Assembly (NCBI RefSeq): GCF_000820305.1
Contig: NZ_CDBH01000062.1
Coordinates: 50,428 to 114,427 of the forward strand
Source: Aeromonas dhakensis
GTDB taxonomy: Bacteria; Pseudomonadota; Gammaproteobacteria; Enterobacterales; Aeromonadaceae
DNA: 64,000 bases
Direction: 5' to 3'
The position numbers and the translations under genes are program-made. Shown here one piece after another: positions 39,609 through 52,937 of the stretch (position 1 is its first letter; each line of letters begins with the position of its first letter). The notes beneath the pieces were generated by a model that searched no databases, had not been told where the DNA came from, and worked only from the letters and a program-made list of their open reading frames with translations.

Positions 39609-40244
39609 TTGCAAAACATGCTGGAAAGATTGAACGGCCTGCTCATGCAGGCCGGAATTGTTATCACCGAGACCCAAAAGACCCAGTTGGTTCGGCTTGT
39701 CGAGTTGCTGCACAAGTGGAACAAGGCTTACAATCTCACCTCGGTACGAGATCCGGACGCCATGCTGGTCAAGCACATCCTCGACAGCCTGGTGGTGAGC
39801 CGGCACCTGCACGGTGAGCGCTTCATCGATGTGGGCACAGGCCCGGGTCTGCCCGGACTGCCGCTGGCGATCATCAATCCGGACAAGCAGTTCGTGCTGC
39901 TGGACAGTCTGGGCAAGCGGATCAACTTCATCCGCCAGGTGATCCTGGAGTTGGGCTTGACCAACGTGACTCCCGTCAAATCCCGGGTCGAGGAGTATCA
40001 GCCCGAGGTGGGATTTGACGGCGTGCTGAGCCGGGCCTTCGCCTCGCTGGAGGACATGCTGGGCTGGTGTCACCATCTGCCGTCGGCCCAGGGCAGCTTC
40101 CTCGCGCTCAAGGGACAGTATCCCGAGCAGGAGCTGGCCCAGTTGCCCGCCAACATCCGTCTGGTCGCCTCCCATCAACTGGTGGTGCCGGAGCTGGAAG
40201 GCGAACGTCATCTGCTGGAATTCAAACATATCCAGCCCGAATAG
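39609..40244 (+). CDS. rsmG: 16S rRNA (guanine527-N7)-methyltransferase RsmG
   Basis: The 211-residue methyltransferase modifies G527 of 16S rRNA. It shows [16 protein letters not shown], the SAM-binding [17 protein letters not shown] and [14 protein letters not shown] 39609 has GAGGA at good spacing (8 bp); ATG 39618 is the alternative and matches the E. coli start. It sits in the conserved mnmG-rsmG-parA-parB order. Confidence 0.94.
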   Translation: MQNMLERLNGLLMQAGIVITETQKTQLVRLVELLHKWNKAYNLTSVRDPDAMLVKHILDSLVVSRHLHGERFIDVGTGPGLPGLPLAIINPDKQFVLLDSLGKRINFIRQVILELGLTNVTPVKSRVEEYQPEVGFDGVLSRAFASLEDMLGWCHHLPSAQGSFLALKGQYPEQELAQLPANIRLVASHQLVVPELEGERHLLEFKHIQPE

Positions 40245-40270
40245 GGTCGCAGTTTCATTTAGGGGACAGT

Positions 40271-41074
40271 GTGGGAAAAGTCATCGCCATAGCCAACCAG
40301 AAGGGTGGAGTGGGTAAAACCACCACCTGTGTGAATCTGGCCGCCTCCATGGCCGCTACCCGCCGCAAGGTGCTGGTGATCGATCTGGATCCGCAGGGCA
40401 ATGCCACCATGGGCAGCGGTGTCGACAAGTACGAAGTCGAGCGCACCGCCTATGAGCTGCTGATCGAGGACGCCCCCATCGGCGAGGTGATCATCCCCGA
40501 AACCTCCGGGGGCTATCACCTGATCGCCGCCAACGCCGACGTGACCGCGGCCGAAATTCGTCTGATGGAGTTCTTCGCCCGCGAGATCCGCCTGCGCAAC
40601 GCGCTGGCCGCGGTGCGGGACAAATACGACTACGTCTTCATCGACTGCCCGCCTTCTCTCAACATGCTGACCGTCAACGCCATGGCCGCCGCCGACTCCG
40701 TGCTGGTGCCCATGCAGTGCGAATACTATGCGCTGGAAGGGCTCACCGCCCTGGTCGACACCATCAGCAAGCTGGCAGCCGTGGTCAATCCGGATCTGAA
40801 GATCGAAGGGGTGCTGCGCACCATGTTCGATCACCGCAACCGGCTGGCCAATGATGTGTCCGATCAGCTTAAACAGCACTTCGGGGACAAGGTCTATCGC
40901 ACCATCATTCCCCGCAACGTAAGACTGGCGGAGGCACCGAGTTTCGGCGCCCCGGCCATGCACTATGACAAATCATCGGTGGGCGCCAAGGCCTATCTGG
41001 CTCTGGCTGGCGAGATCCTGCGTCGCCAGGAGCAGGAGCGTCAGGTGACCATCGCAGACCGAGAGAGCATATGA
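40271..41074 (+). CDS. parA: Chromosome partitioning ATPase ParA (Soj)
   Basis: The 267-residue Walker-type ATPase drives segregation of ParB-parS complexes. GTG 40271 with AGGGG upstream gives MGKVIAIANQKGGVGKTTTCVNLA, the deviant Walker A at the N-terminus; the open frame further upstream overlaps rsmG and is not homologous. DYVFIDCPPSLNMLTVNAM is Walker B. It overlaps parB by four bases. Confidence 0.96.
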   Translation: MGKVIAIANQKGGVGKTTTCVNLAASMAATRRKVLVIDLDPQGNATMGSGVDKYEVERTAYELLIEDAPIGEVIIPETSGGYHLIAANADVTAAEIRLMEFFAREIRLRNALAAVRDKYDYVFIDCPPSLNMLTVNAMAAADSVLVPMQCEYYALEGLTALVDTISKLAAVVNPDLKIEGVLRTMFDHRNRLANDVSDQLKQHFGDKVYRTIIPRNVRLAEAPSFGAPAMHYDKSSVGAKAYLALAGEILRRQEQERQVTIADRESI

Positions 41075-41985
41075 CGCCGAAAAAACGTGGGCTGGGCAAG
41101 GGGCTGGACGCTCTGCTCAGCACCAGCACGGCCGCGCGCCAGAAGCAGGTGATGAGCGATCAGCGCACCGAGCAGGCCATGGCCCCGACCCTGACCAATC
41201 AGGGCGAACTGCGCAAGCTGCCGGTGGAGTGGTTGCAGTCCGGCAAGTACCAGCCGCGCAAGGACATGTCGCAGGATGCGCTGGAAGAGCTGGCCAATTC
41301 CATCCGTGCCCAGGGGGTGATCCAGCCTATCGTGGTGCGTCCCCTCGGCGAGCAATCCTTCGAAATCATCGCCGGTGAGCGGCGCTGGCGCGCCTCCCAG
41401 CTGGCCCGCCTCGAGGTGGTGCCCTGCCTGGTCAAGGATGTGCCTGACGAGGCGGCCGTCGCCATCGCGCTCATCGAGAACATCCAGCGTGAAGACCTCA
41501 ATGCCATCGAAGAGGCGGTCGCCCTGCAGCGGCTACTGACCGAATTCGAACTGACCCACCAGCAGGTGGCCGATGCGGTGGGCAAGTCCCGCACCACGGT
41601 GACCAACCTGCTGCGCCTCAACCAGCTCAACGACGACGTGAAGCGCTTCGTTGAACACGGTGACCTCGACATGGGCCATGCCCGTGCCCTGCTGGCCCTG
41701 AGCGGCCAGGCCCAGTCCGAACTGGCCAAACTGGTAGCCCAGAAGGGGCTGACAGTGCGAGATACCGAGAAGTTGGTGCAAAAGGCGCTGGAACCGGCAA
41801 AAGCCAGGGTCGAGCCCGTCCGCGATCCCCAGTTTGGTTATCTCGAGCGCCAGATCTCAGAAAAAATTGGCAATCAGGTACAACTTCAGCCGGGAAAACA
41901 GGATAGCGGCAAGTTAGTAATTAGTTACGAGAACTTGGCGGATTTGGACCGGGTATTGAGCTATTTTGGCCTGTCAGAATCGTGA
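41071..41985 (+). CDS. parB: Chromosome partitioning protein ParB (Spo0J)
   Basis: The 304-residue CTPase clamp loads at parS. MTPKKRGLGKGLDALL is a typical N-terminal ParA-contact segment, GERRWRAS at about 102-109 is the CTP-binding motif, and ADAVGKSRTTVTNLLRL is the helix-turn-helix that reads parS. Its likely targets are the four TGTTYCACGTGGAACR sites at 9748, 12144, 15911 and 18457. Confidence 0.96.
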   Translation: MTPKKRGLGKGLDALLSTSTAARQKQVMSDQRTEQAMAPTLTNQGELRKLPVEWLQSGKYQPRKDMSQDALEELANSIRAQGVIQPIVVRPLGEQSFEIIAGERRWRASQLARLEVVPCLVKDVPDEAAVAIALIENIQREDLNAIEEAVALQRLLTEFELTHQQVADAVGKSRTTVTNLLRLNQLNDDVKRFVEHGDLDMGHARALLALSGQAQSELAKLVAQKGLTVRDTEKLVQKALEPAKARVEPVRDPQFGYLERQISEKIGNQVQLQPGKQDSGKLVISYENLADLDRVLSYFGLSES

Positions 41986-42085
41986 TTTTTACGCTTTTTG
42001 TAGTAATAAAACATCCATTCCTTTTGATATGAACATAACCTTAATTCTGTGCGGAAAGCCGCAAAAATTAAGGATTTTTGCCATG

Positions 42086-42113
42086 TTGCAATAGCTGTCT
42101 TCAAGGGTATAAT
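42086..42113 (+). promoter_or_regulatory. Promoter of the atp operon
   Basis: TTGCAA (42086-42091) and TATAAT (42108-42113) with a 16-bp spacer lie in the 190-bp gap between parB and atpI. The region is AT-rich and this is the best sigma-70 match. Confidence 0.65.
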
Positions 42114-42139
42114 TTGACCGGCTTTTTGGGCTGTAAACG

Positions 42140-42165
42140 CGGGGTCTTCGGATCCCGATTTTTTA
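42140..42165 (+). terminator. Terminator-like hairpin in the atp leader
   Basis: A 7-bp stem CGGGGTC / GATCCCG with a TTCG tetraloop (one G-T pair) is followed by ATTTTTTA and lies just 10 bp before the atpI ATG. It has the form of an intrinsic terminator downstream of the promoter, so it could act as an attenuator or as a terminator for parB readthrough. Confidence 0.6.
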
Positions 42166-42175
42166 CAGTTCTGTA

Positions 42176-43377
<1,202 letters not shown>

Positions 43378-43419
43378 TGCAACTCAAATAATCCTTTTTA
43401 TACAATCAATTACATCTAA

Positions 43420-43698
<279 letters not shown>

Positions 43699-43730
43699 TA
43701 ACCCATTAACTAACTAAGAGGACACAGGCT

Positions 43731-44201
43731 GTGAATATCAACGCCACCCTCCTCGGCCAAGCAGTTGCTTTTTTCTTCTTCGTAGTGTTTTGCATGAAGT
43801 ACGTGTGGCCGCCGCTGATGGCTGCCATCGAAGCCCGTCAGAAAACCATTGCTGACGGCCTCTCTTCTGCCGAGCGTGCCAAGAAAGATCTGGATTTGGC
43901 CAAGGCCAACGCCACCGATCAGCTGAAAGAAGCCAAGCTCCAGGCTGCAGAAATCATTGAACAGGCCAACAAACGCAAGGCCCAGATCATTGATGAAGCT
44001 GCTGCCGGTGCCCAATCTGAGCGGGAAAAAATCCTGGCTCAGGGCCGTGCCGAGATTGAAGCTGAACGTCATCGTGCCAAAGAAGAACTGCGTAAGCAGG
44101 TTGCTGCTCTTGCCATTGCTGGTGCAGAGAAGATCCTGGCGCGCCAAATCGACCAGGCTGCCAACAGCGACATCGTCGACAAGCTGGTAGCAGAACTGTA
44201 A
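43731..44201 (+). CDS. atpF: ATP synthase F0 subunit b
   Basis: The 156-residue stator subunit has one N-terminal helix ([23 protein letters not shown]) and a long charged coiled coil. The start is GTG 43731, with AGAGGA upstream. The length equals the E. coli subunit. Confidence 0.96.
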   Translation: MNINATLLGQAVAFFFFVVFCMKYVWPPLMAAIEARQKTIADGLSSAERAKKDLDLAKANATDQLKEAKLQAAEIIEQANKRKAQIIDEAAAGAQSEREKILAQGRAEIEAERHRAKEELRKQVAALAIAGAEKILARQIDQAANSDIVDKLVAEL

Positions 44202-44214
44202 CGGGAACGGGGCT

Positions 44215-44748
44215 ATGTCTGAACTGACTACAATCGCTCGCCCCTACGCCAAGGCTGCTTTCGAGTTTGCCGTTGAGCACAAGGCGGTTGACCAGTGGCT
44301 GGGGATGCTCGGCTTCGCTGCACAAGTAGCGGAGAACGAGACCATCCACAACCTGGTAAACGGCTCTGTGGCTGCCGAAGAGCTGGCAAAGTTGTTTGTC
44401 GGCATCTGTGGTGAGCAACTCGACGAGCATGGTCAGAACCTGATCCGGGTGATGGCCGAGAATGGTCGCTTGGGTGTGCTGCCGGCGGTCGTTGCCGAAT
44501 TCATCGCGTTCAAGGCTGAACTGGATAAAGAAGTTCAGGCTGACGTGATTTCGGCGATCGAACTGACCGACCAGCAGAAAGCCAATATTCAGGCTTCTCT
44601 GGAACAACGTCTCGCGCGCAAAGTGAAGCTGAATTGCAGCATGGATGCGTCCTTGATGGCCGGGGTGCTCATCAAGGCCGGTGACCTGGTTATCGACGGC
44701 ACGGTCCGCGGTAAGCTGGATCGCATGGCTGACGCGCTGCAATCTTGA
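44215..44748 (+). CDS. atpH: ATP synthase F1 subunit delta
   Basis: The 177-residue delta subunit joins F1 to the b stator. [17 protein letters not shown] at the start and the C-terminal [25 protein letters not shown] are conserved. It lies between atpF and atpA as usual. Confidence 0.96.
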   Translation: MSELTTIARPYAKAAFEFAVEHKAVDQWLGMLGFAAQVAENETIHNLVNGSVAAEELAKLFVGICGEQLDEHGQNLIRVMAENGRLGVLPAVVAEFIAFKAELDKEVQADVISAIELTDQQKANIQASLEQRLARKVKLNCSMDASLMAGVLIKAGDLVIDGTVRGKLDRMADALQS

Positions 44749-44763
44749 TTGGGGTATTAGAGC

Positions 44764-46305
44764 ATGCAACTGAATTCCACTGAAATCGCCGAGCTGATCA
44801 AGCAGCGCATTGCGCAGTTTGATGTAAAGAGCGAAGCGCGTAACGAAGGTACCATCGTCTCTGTGAGCGACGGTATCATTCGTATTCACGGCCTGGCCGA
44901 TGCCATGCAAGGTGAGATGATCGAGCTGCCGGGCAACCGCTACGCTCTGGCATTGAACCTGGAGCGTGACTCCGTCGGTGCGGTGATCATGGGTTCCTAT
45001 GACGGTCTGTCAGAAGGAATGAAAGTAAAAGGGACTGGCCGCATTCTGGAAGTGCCGGTCGGTCGTGGTCTGTTGGGCCGGGTGTTGAACACCCTGGGTC
45101 AGCCGATCGACGGTAAAGGTCCAATCGACAACGACGGCTTCTCGCCGATCGAAGTGATTGCACCGGGCGTTATCGAGCGTAAGTCTGTTGACCAGCCGGT
45201 CCAGACCGGTCTGAAAGCCATCGATGCCATGATCCCTATCGGTCGTGGCCAGCGTGAGCTGATCATCGGTGACCGTCAGGTGGGCAAGACTGCCATCGCC
45301 ATCGACACCATCATCAACCAGAAAGACTCCGGCATTAAGTGTGTCTACGTTGCGATCGGCCAGAAGGCCTCCACCATCGCCAACGTGGTACGCAAGCTGG
45401 AAGAGCACGGCGCCCTGGCCAACACCATAGTGGTGGTTGCCTCTGCCTCCGAAGCGGCTGCCCTGCAGTACCTGGCTCCGTATGCCGGCTGCTCCATGGG
45501 GGAGTACTTCCGTGACCGCGGTGAAGACGCGCTGATCATCTATGATGACCTGTCCAAGCAGGCCGTAGCTTATCGCCAGATCTCCCTGCTGCTGCGCCGT
45601 CCGCCAGGACGCGAAGCCTACCCGGGCGACGTTTTCTATCTGCACTCCCGTCTGCTGGAGCGTGCTGCTCGCGTCAACGCCGAGTACGTAGAGAAGTTCA
45701 CCAACGGTGAAGTGAAAGGCCAGACCGGTTCTCTGACCGCCCTGCCGATCATCGAAACCCAGGCCGGCGACGTATCCGCGTTCGTTCCGACCAACGTGAT
45801 CTCCATCACCGATGGCCAGATCTTCCTGACTTCACAACTGTTCAACTCCGGTATCCGTCCGGCCGTTGACCCGGGTATCTCCGTATCCCGTGTAGGTGGT
45901 GCCGCTCAGACCAAGATCGTCAAGAAGCTGTCCGGTGGTATCCGTACCGCGCTGGCCCAGTATCGCGAACTGGCTGCATTCGCCCAGTTCTCTTCCGACC
46001 TGGACGATGCGACCCGCAAGCAGCTGGACCACGGTCAGAAAGTGACCGAGCTGATGAAGCAGAAGCAGTACTCTCCGCTGAGCGTGGCTCACCAGTCTCT
46101 GGTGCTGTTCGCTGCGGAAAAAGGCTATCTCTCCGATGTCGAGCTGAACAAGATCGTCGACTTCGAAGCCGCTCTGCTCTCTTACGCCAATACCCAGCAT
46201 GCCGAGCTGATGGCTGAAATCAATGCCAAGGCCGACTACAACGACGCGATCGTTGGCAAGCTGACTGCGTTGCTGGACAACTTCAAGGCAACCCAGACCT
46301 GGTAA
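44764..46305 (+). CDS. atpA: ATP synthase F1 subunit alpha
   Basis: The 513-residue subunit has Walker [10 protein letters not shown] in [18 protein letters not shown] and the conserved [12 protein letters not shown] near the C-terminal third. It forms the F1 hexamer with beta. It has the same length as E. coli AtpA. Confidence 0.98.
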   Translation: MQLNSTEIAELIKQRIAQFDVKSEARNEGTIVSVSDGIIRIHGLADAMQGEMIELPGNRYALALNLERDSVGAVIMGSYDGLSEGMKVKGTGRILEVPVGRGLLGRVLNTLGQPIDGKGPIDNDGFSPIEVIAPGVIERKSVDQPVQTGLKAIDAMIPIGRGQRELIIGDRQVGKTAIAIDTIINQKDSGIKCVYVAIGQKASTIANVVRKLEEHGALANTIVVVASASEAAALQYLAPYAGCSMGEYFRDRGEDALIIYDDLSKQAVAYRQISLLLRRPPGREAYPGDVFYLHSRLLERAARVNAEYVEKFTNGEVKGQTGSLTALPIIETQAGDVSAFVPTNVISITDGQIFLTSQLFNSGIRPAVDPGISVSRVGGAAQTKIVKKLSGGIRTALAQYRELAAFAQFSSDLDDATRKQLDHGQKVTELMKQKQYSPLSVAHQSLVLFAAEKGYLSDVELNKIVDFEAALLSYANTQHAELMAEINAKADYNDAIVGKLTALLDNFKATQTW

Positions 46306-46311
46306 GCGTGT

Positions 46312-46331
46312 GTGGCAGCGCGAGCTGCCAC
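46312..46331 (+). other. Hairpin between atpA and atpG
   Basis: GTGGCAG / CTGCCAC form a 7-bp stem with a 6-base loop and no T run, 18 bp before the atpG ATG. It may affect mRNA stability or processing in the atp transcript. Confidence 0.5.
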
Positions 46332-46348
46332 CTGATGGAGAGTAAGAG

Positions 46349-47215
46349 ATGGCCGGCGCAAAAGAGATACGTAACAAGATCGCGAGTGTGAAAAACACTC
46401 AGAAGATCACCGGCGCTATGGAAATGGTGGCAGCAAGCAAGATGCGCCGTGCGCAAGATCGCATGTCTGCCAGCCGTCCGTACGCTGAAACCATGCGCAA
46501 GGTGATCGGCCATATCGCTCAGGGGAACCTGGAATACAAGCACCCCTACCTCATCGAACGTGAGGTCAAGCGAGTGGGTTACATCGTCGTCTCCACCGAC
46601 CGTGGCCTGTGTGGTGGTCTGAACATCAACCTGTTCAAGGCTGCCCTCAATGACATGAAGCAATGGAGCGCGAAAGGAGCCAAGGTTGACCTGGCTCTGA
46701 TCGGCAACAAGGCCTCCAACTTCTTTGAACGGCACGGCGCCAAGGTGAAAGCTCACGTCGCAGGACTGGGCGATAACCCGAGCGTCAATGACCTGATTGG
46801 TTCAGTCAAGGTCATGCTGAAGGCTTACGACAACGGTGAGATTGACAGGCTGTATCTGGTGTACAACAAGTTCGTCAACACCATGGTTCAGCAACCACGA
46901 GTCGATCAACTGCTGCCTTTGCCCGTAACTGAAGACAGCAAGCTCGCCAAGAAACACCACTGGGATTACCTCTATGAGCCGGATCCCAAGCAACTGCTGG
47001 ATACCCTGCTGATTCGCTACGTCGAATCCCAGGTCTACCAGGGGGTAGTGGAAAACTTGGCAAGTGAACAGGCAGCCCGAATGGTTGCCATGCAAGCCGC
47101 GACTGACAACGCCGGTAACCTGATTAACGATCTGCAACTGGTATACAACAAGGCCCGTCAGGCCAGTATTACCCAGGAACTGACAGAGATCGTGTCCGGT
47201 GCTGCTGCGGTGTAA
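46349..47215 (+). CDS. atpG: ATP synthase F1 subunit gamma
   Basis: The 288-residue rotor subunit begins [20 protein letters not shown] and ends [19 protein letters not shown], the paired helices of the central stalk. [17 protein letters not shown] is conserved. The length is E. coli-like (287). Confidence 0.97.
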   Translation: MAGAKEIRNKIASVKNTQKITGAMEMVAASKMRRAQDRMSASRPYAETMRKVIGHIAQGNLEYKHPYLIEREVKRVGYIVVSTDRGLCGGLNINLFKAALNDMKQWSAKGAKVDLALIGNKASNFFERHGAKVKAHVAGLGDNPSVNDLIGSVKVMLKAYDNGEIDRLYLVYNKFVNTMVQQPRVDQLLPLPVTEDSKLAKKHHWDYLYEPDPKQLLDTLLIRYVESQVYQGVVENLASEQAARMVAMQAATDNAGNLINDLQLVYNKARQASITQELTEIVSGAAAV

Positions 47216-48637
<1,422 letters not shown>

Positions 48638-48655
48638 GCCTCGATAGGAGGGCCC

Positions 48656-49084
48656 ATGGCTGAGATGATCTCCTTTCACCTGGACGTGGTGAGCGCCGAA
48701 GGAAAACTGTTTTCCGGTCGCGTGCAGTCCGCTCAGGTATCAGGCTCCGAAGGTGAGCTGGGTCTCCGCCACGGTCATGCTCCGTTGCTGACTGCCATCA
48801 AGCCGGGCCTGGTCCGCTTGGTGAAGCAGAACGGAACTGAAGAGGTGCTGTACATCTCCGGCGGCATGCTGGAAGTACAACCCGAAGCCGTGACCGTGCT
48901 GGCGGACACCGCGATTCGTGCCGACGATTTGGATGAGGCGAAAGCCCAGGAAGCCAAACGCGCGGCGGAAGAGCGGATCCACAGCTCCCATGGTGATATC
49001 GACTACGCCCAGGCTGCCACCGAGCTGGCCAAGGCGATGGCTCAACTGCGGGTCATCGATATCGTCAAAAAGAATTACCGTTAA
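48656..49084 (+). CDS. atpC: ATP synthase F1 subunit epsilon
   Basis: The 142-residue subunit inhibits and couples F1. [27 protein letters not shown] and the C-terminal helices [20 protein letters not shown] are conserved. It is the last gene of the atp operon; a strong terminator follows. Confidence 0.96.
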   Translation: MAEMISFHLDVVSAEGKLFSGRVQSAQVSGSEGELGLRHGHAPLLTAIKPGLVRLVKQNGTEEVLYISGGMLEVQPEAVTVLADTAIRADDLDEAKAQEAKRAAEERIHSSHGDIDYAQAATELAKAMAQLRVIDIVKKNYR

Positions 49085-49096
49085 TAACGGTGAGGT

Positions 49097-49127
49097 AAAA
49101 AGCGACCTGCGGGTCGCTTTTTTTTTA
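49097..49127 (+). terminator. Terminator of the atp operon
   Basis: AAAAAGCGACC / GGGTCGCTTTTT with a TGC loop is followed by a run of T residues just after atpC. Confidence 0.92.
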
Positions 49128-49177
49128 CTCGTTGGATAGACTCCGCCCAGCATTTCCACCTGTTTCAAAGGCTAGCT

Positions 49178-50539
49178 ATGTCTCTCAATGTCGTGATCCT
49201 GGCTGCGGGTAAAGGCACCCGTATGCGTTCCTCCCTGCCCAAGGTACTGCACCCGGTCGCCAACAAGCCCATGGTCTCCCATGTGATCGATACTGCCCGC
49301 CAGGTGGGTGCCGAGCAGCTGCACCTGGTCTATGGCCACGGTGCCGAACTGCTGAAGGAGCGGATCCAGGCATCCGACCTGAACTGGGTGCTGCAGGCCC
49401 AGCAGCTGGGAACCGGTCATGCGGTGGCCCAGGCCATCCCGTTCTGGAACGATGAAGACGACGTGCTGGTGCTGTACGGCGACACCCCGCTGATCCAGCC
49501 CGAGACCCTGCAGCGGCTGCTGGCCGCCAAGGCCGACGACGGCATGGCGCTGCTGACCGTGGTGCTGGACAACCCGACCGGCTATGGCCGTATCGTGCGC
49601 AGCAATGGCCAGGTGGTCGGCATCGTCGAGCAGAAGGATGCCAACGCCGAGCAGCTCGCCATCCGCGAAGTGAACACCGGCGTGCTGGTGGCCAACGGTG
49701 GCCAGCTGCGCAGCTGGCTCTCCCGTCTGGACAACAAGAATGCCCAGGGCGAGTTCTATCTGACCGACGTCATTGCCATGGCCCACGCCGACAACTGCCC
49801 CATCGCCGCGGTTCACCCGGACAGCGCCATGGAGGTGGAAGGGGCCAACAACCGGGTGCAACTGGCCCAGCTCGAGCGCAGCTATCAGCAGATGCAGGCC
49901 GAGAAGCTGATGATCGCCGGTGCCACCCTGATCGACCCGGCCCGCTTTGATCTGCGCGGCACTCTGGAGATCGGGGAAGAGGTGGTGATCGACGTCAACG
50001 TCATCATCGAAGGCAAGGTGGTGCTGGGCAACCACGTCCGCATTGGGGCCGGCAGCGTGCTGAAGGATTGCGTGATCGGCGATCACACCGAGGTGAAACC
50101 CTACTCCGTCATCGAAGGCGCGCAAATCGCCGACCAGTGCTCGGTCGGTCCTTTTACTCGCCTGCGCCCGGGTGCCGTACTGGAGCAGGATGCTCACGTC
50201 GGCAACTTCGTCGAGATGAAGAAGGCACGCCTCGGGGTTGGCTCCAAGTGCGGTCATCTGACCTATCTGGGGGATGCCGAGGTGGGTGCCAAGGTGAACA
50301 TCGGGGCCGGCACCATCACCTGCAACTACGACGGGGTGAACAAGTTCCAGACCATCATCGAGGATGACGTCTTCGTCGGCTCCGATACCCAGCTGGTGGC
50401 GCCGGTGCGTATCGGCAAGGGGGCGACCCTGGGGGCCGGCTCCACCATCACCAAGGACGTGGCCGAGAACGAGCTGGTGATCACCCGGGTGGCTCAGCGT
50501 CATATTCCAAACTGGCCTCGCCCGGTCAAGAAGAAGTGA
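49178..50539 (+). CDS. glmU: Bifunctional GlmU (GlcNAc-1-P uridyltransferase / GlcN-1-P acetyltransferase)
   Basis: The 453-residue bifunctional enzyme makes UDP-GlcNAc for peptidoglycan and LPS. The N-terminal nucleotidyltransferase starts [20 protein letters not shown]; the C-terminal half is a left-handed beta helix with hexapeptide repeats ([30 protein letters not shown]). glmS, the preceding pathway enzyme, lies 5.5 kb downstream. Confidence 0.97.
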   Translation: MSLNVVILAAGKGTRMRSSLPKVLHPVANKPMVSHVIDTARQVGAEQLHLVYGHGAELLKERIQASDLNWVLQAQQLGTGHAVAQAIPFWNDEDDVLVLYGDTPLIQPETLQRLLAAKADDGMALLTVVLDNPTGYGRIVRSNGQVVGIVEQKDANAEQLAIREVNTGVLVANGGQLRSWLSRLDNKNAQGEFYLTDVIAMAHADNCPIAAVHPDSAMEVEGANNRVQLAQLERSYQQMQAEKLMIAGATLIDPARFDLRGTLEIGEEVVIDVNVIIEGKVVLGNHVRIGAGSVLKDCVIGDHTEVKPYSVIEGAQIADQCSVGPFTRLRPGAVLEQDAHVGNFVEMKKARLGVGSKCGHLTYLGDAEVGAKVNIGAGTITCNYDGVNKFQTIIEDDVFVGSDTQLVAPVRIGKGATLGAGSTITKDVAENELVITRVAQRHIPNWPRPVKKK

Positions 50540-50558
50540 TGCCCGATCAATGAAATGC

Positions 50559-50588
50559 AAACCGGCGCCTGATGGCGCCGGTTTTGTT
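50559..50588 (+). terminator. Terminator after glmU
   Basis: AAACCGGCGCC / GGCGCCGGTTTT with a TGAT loop lies between convergent glmU and creD. Confidence 0.88.
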
Positions 50589-50589
50589 T

Positions 50590-51951
50590 TCAGCTCTCCT
50601 GCCCGCTGGTGGGGGGCGTCGGGGCGTTCCCCATCACCCGATACCAGTCCAGCTTGCGGGTCAGCACCATGACCAGCGCCAGGATGGCGAACAGCAGCAG
50701 GGCGCCGAGCAGCAGGGCTATCTCCTCGGCCTGCAGCAGGCCGAACAGGATGGCGTAGACCAGCCCCAGCAGGGCCGCGAAGCCGAGCCCCTGTTTGGGG
50801 CCACCCAGCACATGGCTGAGGTAGAAGCCGTTGAGGGTCACGCTGGCCAGGGCGGCAATCAGATAGGCCCAGGCAAAGCCGAGGTGCTCGGTCAGTGCCA
50901 GCAGCACCAGATAGAAGATGGCCAGCCCCATGCCCACCAGCGCGTACTGGATCGGGTGCACCCGCAGCCCCTTGAGCAGCTCGAACATGAAGAAGCTGAG
51001 GAAGGTGAGGCCGATGAACAGCAGCGCATACTTGGCGGCCCGCTCGTTCTGCTGATAGTGATCCACCGGCTGCACCAGGCTGACGCTGAAGGCGGGCAGA
51101 TCGCCGCTGGTGCCCTTCATCATACGGTTGAAACGGCTCTCCATGTCGGTGGCAAACCAGCTGCTCTGCCAGCTGGCCTCGAAACCGCTGGCGGTAAGGG
51201 TGCGGCTGCCCGGCAGAAAGTCGCCGATGAAGTTGGGGTGGGGCCAGTTGCTGGCGAGGTTGAGCCTGCTGTCCTGGCCGAGAGGTACCACTTCCAGCTG
51301 GTTCATCCCCTGCAGGTCCAGTTCGATGTGAAAGGCGCCACCCTCCCCCGGCAGGGCCGCGAGCGGCGCATGGATGCCGGCCAGTCCGTCACCCAGCAGG
51401 GCGCCGGGGGCGAACGGGATGCGCTGCTCCCCCAGTTGCAGCTCAGGCACCCGGTTGATGCCGCGGGCATCGGACAGCACCAGGCTCAGATAGGGTTTGC
51501 CTGCCACCAGGGCGGGATCGGTCCCATCGACGGCCAGATCCGGTTCGCCGCTGATCAGGGTTTTACCGTTCAGTTCGGCCGGCAGTCGCCCGGAGAGGGA
51601 GAGCCGGGTGTGATAGACCTGGGCCTGGTAGATGCCGAGCTTGCGCGGGGTCACCTCCATGCTGGCCTGCACGTCCAGCTGTTCCGGCAGCAGGTAGCGA
51701 TAGAGCTGCAGCTTGCGCTCGAAGCGCTTGCCATCCTGCTCCACCGTGACGGTGCGGGTATAAGGCTGCACCACGACCGGCCCCAGCAGTCGCTGCGGCC
51801 CGCTGCTGCTGGCCATGATGCTGTGGATGGCCTGGCTGCGATAGGCCTGGCGCTCCCGGTTCAGCTCCATGATGGATTGCACCGGCACCATCAACAGCAG
51901 GCTGAGCAACAGCAGCAGAAAGATCTTGTGGCTGAATATCTGTTTGACCAT
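50590..51951 (-). CDS. creD: CreD-family inner membrane protein
   Basis: The 453-residue protein has an N-terminal helix, a periplasmic domain with YRYLLPEQLDVQA and a cluster of C-terminal helices, as in E. coli CreD (450). ATG 51951 (MVKQIFSHKIFLLLLLS) is chosen over an upstream frame extension. CreD expression is controlled by CreBC-type systems; a perfect tag TTCACCTCCACTTCAC lies 62-78 bp upstream, so BlrA probably activates it. Its biochemical role is unknown. Confidence 0.92.
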   Translation of the reverse strand: MVKQIFSHKIFLLLLLSLLLMVPVQSIMELNRERQAYRSQAIHSIMASSSGPQRLLGPVVVQPYTRTVTVEQDGKRFERKLQLYRYLLPEQLDVQASMEVTPRKLGIYQAQVYHTRLSLSGRLPAELNGKTLISGEPDLAVDGTDPALVAGKPYLSLVLSDARGINRVPELQLGEQRIPFAPGALLGDGLAGIHAPLAALPGEGGAFHIELDLQGMNQLEVVPLGQDSRLNLASNWPHPNFIGDFLPGSRTLTASGFEASWQSSWFATDMESRFNRMMKGTSGDLPAFSVSLVQPVDHYQQNERAAKYALLFIGLTFLSFFMFELLKGLRVHPIQYALVGMGLAIFYLVLLALTEHLGFAWAYLIAALASVTLNGFYLSHVLGGPKQGLGFAALLGLVYAILFGLLQAEEIALLLGALLLFAILALVMVLTRKLDWYRVMGNAPTPPTSGQES

Positions 51952-51992
51952 GACACGTCTCCTTGTTGATGGAGCGAGTGTGGCTGGGTCGG

Positions 51993-52029
51993 GTGAAGGG
52001 GGGATGGGGCTGTGTGAAGTGGAGGTGAA
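51993..52029 (-). promoter_or_regulatory. cre/blr-tag upstream of creD
   Basis: On the minus strand TTCACCTCCACTTCAC (52014-52029) fits the TTCAC-N6-TTCAC tag recognised by CreB/BlrA-type regulators. A third TTCAC lies at 51993-51997. Confidence 0.85.
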
Positions 52030-52035
52030 GGGGGA

Positions 52036-52061
52036 TAAAAAACCGGCGCAGAGCGCCGGTC
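52036..52061 (-). terminator. Terminator of the beta-lactamase gene
   Basis: ACCGGCG / CGCCGGT with a 5-base loop is followed on the minus strand by six T residues, right after the beta-lactamase stop. Confidence 0.85.
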
Positions 52062-52067
52062 TGGGTA

Positions 52068-52862
52068 TCACAGGGTTTTCAGTTTGGCCGGCAGGGCGGC
52101 CAGCACCTCTTCCTTGGCCCTGAGGGAGGCAAACTGCTTGCCGGGTTTCTGCACCACGGTGTGGACAAAGATGAGCTGCTTGCCCGGTTTGCTGGCCCAG
52201 CCGACGAACCAGCCGATCTGCTGATCCCGGTTGAGGCTGCCATCCAGCTTCTTCGGATAGCCCATGCCGGTCTTGCCGTGGATTTGCCAGCCGTCGATCT
52301 CGCTCACCTTAAGGATGTTGGCGGTGTACTGCAGGGTCTGCGCCGACACCGGCAGCTTGCCGCTCACCATCTTGCCGAGGAAGCGGGCCTGCTCCTCTGG
52401 ACTGATGGCCAGGCTGGAGCTGAGCCAGGCCTGGGTCAGACCGTCGTGTTTGCCGGGGTTGCCGGAGAGATCCCGGTTGCCGTAGTCGAAACGGTCGACG
52501 TACTGCTGGAAGCGATCCATCCCCAGCCATTCAGTGATCTGCTGGGAGAACCAGACCACCGAGTAGGTTTCCCAGCGGCGCGGGGTGGTGGTCTCCCGCC
52601 AGGCGGGCAGCCAGTCGTCGTAACCCGGTTTGAAGGGCAGCGCCGGGTGCTCTTCGTCTACCAGAAAGCCGCTGTCATAACCCATCAGCGCCAGCGGAAT
52701 TTTGAAGGTGGACGCGGGTGGCAACTGGCTTGAACAATCCCCTTCGCTGGAGAGGGTCTGGCCGTTGCCGTCGGCATAGAGAAAGCAGCCGGTGGCGGCG
52801 CTGGCCGGCAGCGAAAACAGCAGGCCTGCGCCGAGCAGGCCGGATAACAGAAGGCGGGACAT
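52068..52862 (-). CDS. ampS: Class D beta-lactamase of the OXA-12/AmpS group
   Basis: The 264-residue serine beta-lactamase hydrolyses penicillins in the periplasm. A signal peptide ends PASAA (about residue 23). The active-site STFK is at 51-54, SVV at 101-103, YGN at 127-129 and KTG at 197-199. The sequence closely resembles Aeromonas OXA-12/AmpS as I remember it. ATG 52862 follows GGAG; a longer frame to 52907 is less likely. It lies after blrB on the same strand, consistent with the known linkage of this penicillinase to blrAB. Confidence 0.95.
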   Translation of the reverse strand: MSRLLLSGLLGAGLLFSLPASAATGCFLYADGNGQTLSSEGDCSSQLPPASTFKIPLALMGYDSGFLVDEEHPALPFKPGYDDWLPAWRETTTPRRWETYSVVWFSQQITEWLGMDRFQQYVDRFDYGNRDLSGNPGKHDGLTQAWLSSSLAISPEEQARFLGKMVSGKLPVSAQTLQYTANILKVSEIDGWQIHGKTGMGYPKKLDGSLNRDQQIGWFVGWASKPGKQLIFVHTVVQKPGKQFASLRAKEEVLAALPAKLKTL

Positions 52863-52937
52863 GGGGGCTCCTTGAGCACATAGAGTTCGCTGGGAAAACA
52901 TCAGCATAGCGCCGCTTTATGTGCCCAGTGTGAAGTG